A stretch of DNA of 5,208 bases from Patulibacter sp. (GTDB taxonomy: Bacteria > Actinomycetota > Thermoleophilia > Solirubrobacterales > Solirubrobacteraceae). Numbering within the stretch: position 1 is the first letter of the stretch; every line of letters starts with the position of its first letter. The stretch spans positions 1 to 5,208 of the forward strand of contig JALRCL010000323.1 in NCBI GenBank assembly GCA_023268575.1. The letters are read 5' to 3'. Positions 1 through 5,023 of this stretch are shown piece after piece. A model generated the notes under the pieces. It ran no database searches and was not told the origin of the DNA. It worked only from the letters and a program-made list of their open reading frames with translations. The translations under genes and the position numbers were made by a program.

Positions 1-789
1 CTCGTCGAAGTACGTCGTCTCCTTCGACCTGAGCGTGACTGTCGCGCCCGCCGCGGACAGATCGGAGACTTCACGGCGTTCGAGGACTGTGAGGCGGAGC
101 AGGGCGAGGGCCACCGAAACGAGCGCCGCGAACGCGAACCACGACCCGATCCGCAACCAGAGCCCATGATCGTGGCCGGCGCCTGACACGGCGGGCAGCC
201 ACCCGAGGAAGGCCAGCACCGCACCGACGAGAGCGACCAAGGCAACCGATTGACCGAGCGCCTTGCCCGGAGTGAGCGGAACGATCCGTCCGAAGCGCGA
301 ACTGCGCAGCACCCTCGGCGAAGCTCGGTACAGCAGTTGCTTGACTAGGTCCTTCTGGATGCGGTTCGTCAGATCCTCGCCGTCAGGCGACGGATTGAGG
401 GCTGCGATACCGAGCCGGATGGTCCCGTTCTCATCGTTCTCGCGTCTCCTCTCGAACTCGTCGAGGACGCTCGACTTGCCAGCTCCGTACCGACCTGTCA
501 GGGCGATGTTGAGGTTCTTCGGGTTCTCGACCTGCTCGAGGAGATGGCGCAGGTACGTTCCGTGCTGTTCCTCGACGTAGCGTGGGGCCAGCGAATCGAG
601 CTTGCCCTCAGTCTCCGCGTCGGGGCCCTGCTCCTCGGGCCCGGCGTGGGTCGGGCACGCTGCTCGCATCCACGGGGACTGCAGCGAAGCGCGAAGGCGA
701 CTGCGCAGGCCACGGTGGGCCGCCGAGACGGCGACCTCGTCCGCTGAACGCCGAGTCAGCCGGTCGGTCACAGATTCACGGTATTCCAT
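1..789 (-). CDS. YobI-like membrane-associated P-loop NTPase, N-terminal part (3' end outside window)
   Basis: The minus-strand frame is open from 789 to the left edge, giving 263 codons with no stop. A Walker A motif GRYGAGKSS lies at residues 99-107 (Lys105, Ser106), after a lead-in (LAPRYVEEQHGTYLRHLEQ, ~66-86) typical of YobI-type NTPases. It is followed by the family-like QLLYRASPRVLRSSRFGR (~151-168). Two hydrophobic segments (~184-201 and ~211-233) predict a membrane hairpin, and TTYFDE at the edge matches the family's 'YFDEYLDE' region. The recognised family (YobI P-loop domain) consists of large proteins of unknown biochemistry, so most of this one is missing. The start is uncertain: ATG 789, GTG 771 and ATG 669 are all in frame, none has a strong Shine-Dalgarno, and residues 1-60 are not conserved-looking. 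It is the last gene before the attR scar, so it is probably cargo of the integrated element. A role in defence or conflict is plausible for mobile-element cargo but is inference only. Confidence 0.8.
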   Translation of the reverse strand, partial: MEYRESVTDRLTRRSADEVAVSAAHRGLRSRLRASLQSPWMRAACPTHAGPEEQGPDAETEGKLDSLAPRYVEEQHGTYLRHLLEQVENPKNLNIALTGRYGAGKSSVLDEFERRRENDENGTIRLGIAALNPSPDGEDLTNRIQKDLVKQLLYRASPRVLRSSRFGRIVPLTPGKALGQSVALVALVGAVLAFLGWLPAVSGAGHDHGLWLRIGSWFAFAALVSVALALLRLTVLERREVSDLSAAGATVTLRSKETTYFDE

Positions 790-998
790 GGGCCGGCAGG
801 TCCAGCGATCCCGCTCGACGGCGGGACGACCCGGCGGCAGACCGCTTCTGCTCCGCGGAGATGGTTGCCCACCGTGGGTATGTTTCGAGCGCTGGCTTCG
901 GCCCGCTTGTGCAGGCAGCGTCTGCACTCTCTCGGGAGCTCGCCTCCGCCACCACGAATCGCAGCACTCCGGGGACGTGGGATAGGCCCGAAGCCCAC

Positions 999-1053
999 TT
1001 CTTGTTCTCCAGCTTGTTTCCCAACGGTCGTTTGGTTCAAGTTCTTGTTCCAA
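999..1053 (+). repeat. Cluster of three CTTGTT-type short repeats near the attachment site
   Basis: TTCTTGTTC occurs at 999-1007 and again at 1042-1050, an exact 9-base direct repeat. A related CTTGTTTCCCAA at 1013-1024 resembles CTTGTTCCAA at 1044-1053. They sit in the most AT-rich patch of the left block, about 85-140 bases inside the tRNA scar. That position and size fit arm-type integrase or excisionase binding sites of tyrosine-recombinase elements, but this is inference from layout and the repeats are short enough to be chance. Confidence 0.35.
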
Positions 1054-1100
1054 TCTCGTCCGAGCCAAGCGGGATGGACTGCCGTCTGAATAGGCACTTC

Positions 1101-1133
1101 TCGAGGTAGCGCGAGCTGACGCGAGGGCCTCGA
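1101..1133. repeat. Inverted repeat beside attR
   Basis: TCGAGG at 1101-1106 and CCTCGA at 1128-1133 are reverse complements separated by 21 bases. The interval also has two GCGAG copies (1111-1115 and 1121-1125). The right arm ends five bases before the tRNA-derived sequence. It could be a recombinase or accessory-protein site, or the stem of a terminator. There is no T tract, and a six-base arm is weak evidence in GC-rich DNA. Confidence 0.25.
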
Positions 1134-1137
1134 CCTG

Positions 1138-1180
1138 TTTCCTAAACCGTGTGCGCAGGTTCGAATCCTGCTGGGGGCAC
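1138..1180 (+). other. attR scar: 3' half of tRNA-Arg(CCT)
   Basis: The sequence reads as a tRNA from the anticodon loop to the 3' end. The loop TTCCTAA (1139-1145) has anticodon CCT at 1141-1143. The 3' anticodon strand is ACCGT (1146-1150) and the variable loop is four bases (1151-1154). The T arm is perfect: GCAGG 1155-1159, TTCGAAT loop 1160-1166, CCTGC 1167-1171. The acceptor 3' strand is TGGGGGC (1172-1178) and the discriminator is A1179. CCA is not encoded. The 5' half is missing: upstream bases 1134-1138 (CCTGT) do not pair with ACCGT, and no GCCCCCA acceptor strand or D arm lies at the right distance. A 3' half alone is the usual footprint of element integration into a tRNA gene. A full tRNA ending with the same bases should exist at the other end of the element. 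Confidence 0.8.
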
Positions 1181-1399
1181 TCACGAGCAGCGCCCGGAGG
1201 CCGTCGGTGCCTCGGCGCCGCGGCTCGAACGGTCGCCGGAGCGGATCGCCGTTCCCGTCCCCGGTGGACGCGGTCACGGCGAGCCGGAGCACGTCGAGGG
1301 CCGCCGTCCTCATGGCGACCCTGCGGGTCGCCGGCTCGGCGCGCGGCGAGGAGCACGCGAACCGCGGCGCGTCTCGGGCGCCCCAGACGATTCACGGTC

Positions 1400-1404
1400 G
1401 AGGA
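1400..1404 (+). promoter_or_regulatory. Candidate Shine-Dalgarno before the P450 gene
   Basis: GAGGA lies five bases upstream of an in-frame GTG at 1410 and 17 bases upstream of ATG 1422. If it is the functional site, the P450 would start at GTG 1410, four residues longer. ATG 1422 has only a weak GGA (1414-1416) at suitable spacing. The two options change only the extreme N-terminus. Confidence 0.4.
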
Positions 1405-1421
1405 ACGCCGTGCGGACCACG

Positions 1422-2666
1422 ATGGCCGGCGATATGGCTCCCTCGACCAGCTACGCCGCGTCGGACCTCACCTCCCCGGAGGTCATCGCCAACCCGTTCC
1501 CGGCGTACGCCGCCCTCCGCGCGTCGTCGCCGGTGGCCGGGTTCGTCGACTACCCCCCGGGAACGGTTCCCGGCGTCGACGACCCGGTCACCGCCTGGGC
1601 GTTCCTCACCTACGACCAGGTGTCGGCCGCGCTGCGCGACCACCGGACGTTCTCGTCGCGCGATCCGATCCAGGAGGCGTCCGAGGCCCCGACGCTGATG
1701 CTCGGCAACACCGATCAGCCGCTGCACACGCTGCACCGCAAGCTCATCAACAAGGCGTTCACCCGCAAGCGGGTCCAGGCGATGGGTCCGTGGCTGGAGC
1801 AGTCGGTCCGGGAGCTCGTCGCCGCGATGCCCACCGGCGAGGAGATCGAGGTCTCGCACACGATCTGCGCCGAGCTGCCGGCGCGGGTGATCTGCCGCTT
1901 CGTCGGCACGCCGGACTCGCTCGCGCCGACCTTCCGGCGGTGGACGACGGCGTTCATGCTGACCGAGGATCTGCCGGCCGAGGAGCGCAACGCCTCGAAC
2001 ATGGAGATGGGCGGGTTCTTCTTCAAGGTCTGCCAGGAGCGCATGGCCGCCCTGGAGGGCGGCGAGGAGCCGGGAGACGGGCTGATCGACGCGATGATCC
2101 TCGCCGAGGTCGACGGTCAGCGGCTGTCGCTCGAGGAGGTCGTCCGGTTCTGCATCACGCTGATGATCGCGGGGGCCGAGACGACGATGTACTTCATCGG
2201 CAACGTCCTCAACGCGATGGTGGAGTTCCCGGAGGCCACCGAGCAGCTGCGCGCCGACCGCTCGCTGATCCAGGCGTTCATCGACGAGACCATGCGCCTG
2301 ACCGGCCCGCCGCAGCGCCTGTTCCGGATCGCCAACCAGGACGTCGAGGTCGACGGCCAGCAGATCCGGGAGGGCGACTGGGTGGCGCTGTTCTTCGGGG
2401 CGGCGAACCACGACCCGGCGGTCTTCCCCGACCCGGAGCGCTTCCGGCTGGACCGGGCCAACGCCGCCAAGCACCTCTCGCTGGGGCAGGGCATCCACTA
2501 CTGCCTCGGCGCGCCGCTGGCGCACCTGGAGCTGGAGTACTTCGTCAACGCCGTCCTGGACCGGTTCGCCCGGATCGAGCGTGGGCCGTCGCCGGCCGTC
2601 AAGCAGGCGGCGTCCCTGATGACCCACGGCTACGCGCGGCTGCCGCTCGTCTTCCATGAGCACTGA
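1422..2666 (+). CDS. Cytochrome P450 (bacterial class I, soluble)
   Basis: This is a 414-residue heme-thiolate monooxygenase, the normal length for a soluble bacterial P450, with no signal peptide. Using ATG 1422 as residue 1, the C-helix motif is His102-xxx-Arg106. The I-helix oxygen-activation motif AGAETT is at 250-255, with acid-alcohol pair Glu253/Thr254. The K-helix ExxR is Glu289-TM-Arg292. The heme-binding loop is LSLGQGIHYCLG (352-363), with Cys361 as thiolate ligand. The loop residue seven before the Cys is Leu354, where the family usually has Phe. The reading frame extends upstream to 1149, but that extension is Arg/Gly-rich and crosses the tRNA scar, so I reject it. GTG 1410 is the alternative start. 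Such enzymes usually take electrons from ferredoxin and ferredoxin reductase; neither gene is in the window. It is first in an operon with a lipocalin-fold protein and a small-molecule kinase. The substrate is unknown; terpenoid, steroid or polyketide-like compounds would fit the neighbours. Confidence 0.95.
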   Translation: MAGDMAPSTSYAASDLTSPEVIANPFPAYAALRASSPVAGFVDYPPGTVPGVDDPVTAWAFLTYDQVSAALRDHRTFSSRDPIQEASEAPTLMLGNTDQPLHTLHRKLINKAFTRKRVQAMGPWLEQSVRELVAAMPTGEEIEVSHTICAELPARVICRFVGTPDSLAPTFRRWTTAFMLTEDLPAEERNASNMEMGGFFFKVCQERMAALEGGEEPGDGLIDAMILAEVDGQRLSLEEVVRFCITLMIAGAETTMYFIGNVLNAMVEFPEATEQLRADRSLIQAFIDETMRLTGPPQRLFRIANQDVEVDGQQIREGDWVALFFGAANHDPAVFPDPERFRLDRANAAKHLSLGQGIHYCLGAPLAHLELEYFVNAVLDRFARIERGPSPAVKQAASLMTHGYARLPLVFHEH

Positions 2667-2717
2667 GGCCCTCCGCCCCGGCGCCGCATCGACGCCACCG
2701 ACCAGCAAGGACCGCCG

Positions 2718-3728
2718 ATGACCACCGATTCGGTCGCGCTCGTCCCGCCCGGACGTCCGCCGTACCTCACCGACGAGCACGAGCTGCCCCACCCGATCGC
2801 CGCCGAGGCGCTGTGGTCGGAGAACTACCTCAGCGGCGCGTGCTTCCCGGAAGCGGGCGTCGGCGTCTGGTTGCACTTCTGCCGCCGGCCCGATGCCCCG
2901 GAGATCTGGGAGGAGGTCGTGGCGATCTCCCTGCCGGGCGGGGCGATGCTCGTCGCCCGCGGCGCCACGTCGATCGGCGACGACCGCTCGGGCCCCGTCG
3001 GCCCCGGGCTGACCTACCGCTGCGTGCGGCCGTTCGAGGAGTGGCACAAGCGGTTCCGCGGGACGGCGCGGCTCGCGTCGACCGCCGAGTTGCTGGGCGG
3101 GCCGCTGCCGGACGGCCCGTCGATCCCGGTCGACCTGGACCTGACCTGGAGCGCCCGCGGCGAGGCGTTCGACATGGACATGAGCCGGCAGACGTGGGCG
3201 TCGGTCAAGTCGCACTACCAGCAGCACTGCGCCGTGAGCGGGACGTTGCGCTACGACGACGTCCGGATCGAGCTCGTCGGGACCGGGATGCGGGACCACT
3301 CCTGGGGTCCGCGCGACCTCGCTCGGCTCGGCGACCACATGTGGACCTACGGCCAGTTCCCGAGCGGACGGCAGTTCATGGTCTTCCAGCACGTCGGCCC
3401 CGACGGCAGCGATCTCGTGCACGTCAACTACGACGACGGCGACGGCCTGCGCGAGGGGCGCCTGGACGTCGCCCCTCCGACGCCGCGAGACCCGGAGCGA
3501 GCGATGGAGCCCTACGAGCTGACGTTCGTCGGCGAGGGCGACGCGTCGTTCACCGTCGAGGCCGAGATCCTCGGAGCGATGCCGATGAGCATCGCCGGGC
3601 TGGCGGAGTTCACCTTCGGCCTCGGCGGCTCGGGCACCCACCACCGGCTCTTCGAGTGCCCGACCCGCTTCCGCTGGAAGGGCGAGACCGGCCAGGGCAT
3701 CTCCGAGTGGACGCAGGTGATCCGATGA
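2718..3728 (+). CDS. Two-domain lipocalin-fold protein, CrtC/AttH-like (DUF7065/DUF7064 type)
   Basis: A 336-residue protein with no signal peptide or membrane segment. AAGGA at 2707-2711 sits six bases before the ATG and supports the start. The translation is rich in alternating hydrophobic/polar strands and Trp/Tyr, as in beta-barrel proteins. The N-terminal half includes EIWEEVVAISLPGGAMLVAR (~57-76). The second half opens with HYQQHCAVSGTLRYDDVRIE and carries RDHSWGPRD at 192-200. A DHSWG-type signature after a 'GxGxRD' turn is characteristic of the tandem-lipocalin superfamily that includes carotenoid 1,2-hydratase CrtC, AttH and some Diels-Alderases. I assign the DUF7065/DUF7064 pair from memory of that signature. 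The activity is unproven: hydratase, isomerase, cyclase or ligand-binding roles are all possible. It follows the P450 after 51 bases and overlaps the kinase start by four, so it is probably co-translated with the kinase and acts in the same pathway. Confidence 0.8.
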   Translation: MTTDSVALVPPGRPPYLTDEHELPHPIAAEALWSENYLSGACFPEAGVGVWLHFCRRPDAPEIWEEVVAISLPGGAMLVARGATSIGDDRSGPVGPGLTYRCVRPFEEWHKRFRGTARLASTAELLGGPLPDGPSIPVDLDLTWSARGEAFDMDMSRQTWASVKSHYQQHCAVSGTLRYDDVRIELVGTGMRDHSWGPRDLARLGDHMWTYGQFPSGRQFMVFQHVGPDGSDLVHVNYDDGDGLREGRLDVAPPTPRDPERAMEPYELTFVGEGDASFTVEAEILGAMPMSIAGLAEFTFGLGGSGTHHRLFECPTRFRWKGETGQGISEWTQVIR

Positions 3729-4828
3729 GCTCGATCGTCGATCAGGGGCTGCCGACGAGCATCGAGGCCGTCGACGGCGCGTGGCTGACGCGCGCGCTGC
3801 GGGAGGCCGGCCGGATCGGTCCGGCCGACGAGGTGACGATCGAGCGGGCCGACCCCGTCGGCGCCGACTCCGCCTACGCTGGGACGCTGCACCGGCTGCA
3901 CCTCGCCGGCCCGCCCGCGGTGCCCGCGACCCTGATCCTGAAGCTGCCGGTGGGCGGCGACGTCCGCCCGCTGCTGGACGGCATCGGGGCGTACCAGCGC
4001 GAGATCGCCTTCTACCGCGACGTGGCGCCGCAGGCGCCGCACCGGACCCCCGACGCGTGGCTCGCGCTCCAGGCCACGGAGTCCACGGACTTCGTCCTGC
4101 TGCTCGAGGACATGGCGCCGCTCGTCGCCGCCGATCAGCTCATCGGGCTCGGCCTGCCGCAGGCGCGCGTCGCCGTCGGCGAGCTGGCCCGGGTGCACGC
4201 GTGGTCGTGGAACCACCCCCGGCTGGCGTCGCTGGCGGCGACGTTCCCGCCGATCGACGGCGACCGCGGTCGTGCCGTCCAGGGGCAGTTCGCGGAGTTC
4301 GCGCGGATGAGCTGGCCGCTGGTCGCGGCGCAGCTGGGCGACGAGCTGCCGCCCGCCGTGCGGGCGTTCGGGGAGCGTCTGCCGGATCTCATCCCGTTCT
4401 TCGTCGACGAGCTCGCGGAGCCCCGTGCGCTGACCCACGGCGAGCTGCGGTCGGACAACCTCTTCCTCGACGGCGACCGCAGTCCCGTGCTCATCGACTT
4501 CCAGGCGGTCCAGCAGGAGGCGGGCGTCCGCGAGGTCGCGTACCTCGTCTCGCAGAGCATGACCGTGCAGGAGCGCCGGGGCCACGACGAGGAGCTCGTC
4601 CGGCACTACTGGGAGGGGCTCGTGGCGGCCGGGGTCGAGGGCTACTCCTGGGACGAGGCCTGGCGCCAGTACCGCCTCGCCGTGGCGTACTCGCTGTACC
4701 TGCCCGCCGTGGCGTTCCTGCGCTACGAGGCCGCGTCGGAGACCGGGCGGCAGCTGCTGCGGGAGATGGTCCTCCGCGCCGCGGCGACCATCGAGGACGT
4801 CGGCTCGCTGGAGCTGCTGCCGGACTGA
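3725..4828 (+). CDS. Small-molecule kinase of the APH / ecdysteroid-kinase-like family, with HGE instead of HGD
   Basis: A 367-residue cytoplasmic protein with a protein-kinase-like phosphotransferase fold. Seen in order: an N-terminal lobe with the probable ATP-binding Lys73 in LILKLP, a hinge FVLLLEDMAP (123-132), the catalytic loop LTHGELRSDNLFLD (236-249), and the metal-binding aspartate Asp258 in LIDFQ (the DFG equivalent). Family members transfer phosphate from ATP to hydroxyls of small molecules (aminoglycosides, ecdysteroids, others). The catalytic base is normally Asp in HGDxxxxN; here residue 240 is Glu (GAG, 4442-4444), while His238, Asn245 and Asp258 are kept. The enzyme may therefore be slow, altered or inactive. 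The start ATG overlaps the upstream stop as ATGA, and AGGTGA (3715-3720) lies four bases upstream, so translational coupling is likely. In this operon a hydroxyl made by the P450 is an obvious candidate acceptor, but that is inference. Aminoglycoside resistance is unlikely given the context. Confidence 0.9.
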   Translation: MSSIVDQGLPTSIEAVDGAWLTRALREAGRIGPADEVTIERADPVGADSAYAGTLHRLHLAGPPAVPATLILKLPVGGDVRPLLDGIGAYQREIAFYRDVAPQAPHRTPDAWLALQATESTDFVLLLEDMAPLVAADQLIGLGLPQARVAVGELARVHAWSWNHPRLASLAATFPPIDGDRGRAVQGQFAEFARMSWPLVAAQLGDELPPAVRAFGERLPDLIPFFVDELAEPRALTHGELRSDNLFLDGDRSPVLIDFQAVQQEAGVREVAYLVSQSMTVQERRGHDEELVRHYWEGLVAAGVEGYSWDEAWRQYRLAVAYSLYLPAVAFLRYEAASETGRQLLREMVLRAAATIEDVGSLELLPD

Positions 4829-4876
4829 TCCGGGCCGCGTCCGGGCGTCGACGCCGGCGCGCCGCCCGCCGCAGAT

Positions 4877-4902
4877 CGGGCGGGCGCCGCGGCGCCCGCC
4901 CG
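4877..4902 (+). terminator. Perfect 26-bp palindrome, probable terminator of the operon
   Basis: CGGGCGGGCGCCG (4877-4889) is followed immediately by its exact reverse complement (4890-4902). It begins 48 bases after the kinase stop and ends 13 bases before the stop of the minus-strand BTAD remnant, so it could serve both strands. There is no T tract, which is common for GC-rich actinobacterial terminators. A shorter palindrome GGCGTCGACGCC (4844-4855) lies between it and the kinase gene. Confidence 0.6.
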
Positions 4903-4915
4903 TCGGCGTGCCGCG

Positions 4916-5023
4916 CTACCTCCGCAGGCTCTCCAGCAGCTGCCGGGTGCTCGCCGCCGGGCGGGCGTCGAACTCGGCGAGAGCGCGCTCGCAGGAGCGG
5001 AAGGCGGCGATCACCCCGTCGCC
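4916..5023 (-). pseudogene. C-terminal remnant of a BTAD-type transcriptional activator
   Basis: On the minus strand, the frame ending at TAG 4918-4916 reads GDGVIAAFRSCERALAEF then DARPAASTRQLLESLRR before the stop. This closely resembles the end of the bacterial transcriptional activator domain (BTAD) found in SARP/AfsR-type and related regulators, where a 'CrraLaeelGvePSpaTraLl' pattern is typical. Only about 36 codons remain. Upstream (beyond about 5025) the similarity stops, no plausible start codon exists, and the frame meets a stop at 5113-5111. At that point the other strand becomes a transporter gene. It is read here as a truncated remnant; if real, it might once have regulated the adjacent P450 operon, but that is speculation. 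The sequence is short, so the family call is moderate. Confidence 0.55.

Larger units (their letters stand above)
790..1137. other. Gene-free terminal segment of the element
   Basis: I find no recognisable gene between the NTPase start and the tRNA scar. The frames open here (for example a TTG-initiated minus frame 1024-776, and plus frames around 602-1109) give low-complexity, Arg/Ser/Pro-rich translations with no domain signal, and they overlap the NTPase or the tRNA fragment. The segment contains an AT-richer patch (about 999-1053) with CTTGTT repeats, a small palindrome CCCACCGTGGG at 868-878, and a possible hairpin at 1101-1133. It should also hold the promoter of the leftward NTPase gene, but I could not identify convincing -35/-10 boxes. 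Confidence 0.55.
1..1180. mobile_element. Right-hand end of a tRNA-integrated element (left end outside window)
   Basis: A 5'-truncated tRNA-Arg(CCT) fragment at 1138-1180 reads left to right. Site-specific integration into the 3' part of a tRNA gene rebuilds the tRNA at one end and leaves the displaced 3' fragment at the other, on the chromosome side. The element therefore lies to the left. Supporting this, GC content is lower to the left of the fragment (about 62% in 421-480, 53% in 1021-1080) than to the right (about 73% in 2461-2520), and the gene carried is an accessory P-loop NTPase. No integrase or excisionase is visible here; one would be expected toward the unseen left end. Whether this is an ICE, IME, prophage or degraded island cannot be told. 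Confidence 0.6.

Noticed and set aside
776..1024. An 82-codon minus-strand frame beginning with TTG just upstream of the NTPase.
   Set aside because: TTG start, no Shine-Dalgarno, no recognisable domain and low-complexity Ser/Ala/Arg content. A real small gene cannot be excluded, but nothing supports it.
263..1109. Several plus-strand frames (263-580, 544-747, 582-1109, 602-985).
   Set aside because: Those below 789 are antisense to the NTPase, whose Walker A and membrane segments are clear. The rest have no domain or ribosome binding site.
1205..1220. A possible hairpin (CGGTGCC / GGCGCCG) just after the tRNA fragment, as a tRNA terminator.
   Set aside because: It includes a G-T pair, has a two-base loop and no T tract; such stems are common by chance in DNA this GC-rich.
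768..1313. A 181-codon minus-strand frame crossing the tRNA scar.
   Set aside because: It contains SAPSRIRTCAHGLGNR, the familiar false peptide produced by translating the complement of a tRNA T arm, and it crosses the element boundary and overlaps the NTPase start.
1149..1421. N-terminal extension of the P450 frame back to 1149.
   Set aside because: The extra 91 residues are Arg/Gly/Pro-rich, begin inside the tRNA fragment and are not part of the P450 fold. GTG 1410 or ATG 1422 gives the normal family length.
1392..3644. A 750-codon open frame on the minus strand opposite the P450 and lipocalin genes.
   Set aside because: It is antisense to genes with clear motifs, its translation is Arg/Val/Asp/Leu-rich without domains, and long antisense frames are expected in GC-rich coding DNA.
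2813..3724. Upstream extension of the kinase frame back to 2813.
   Set aside because: It overlaps the lipocalin gene in another frame and translates to Arg/Pro-rich sequence. The ATGA start at 3725 with AGGTGA upstream is much better supported.
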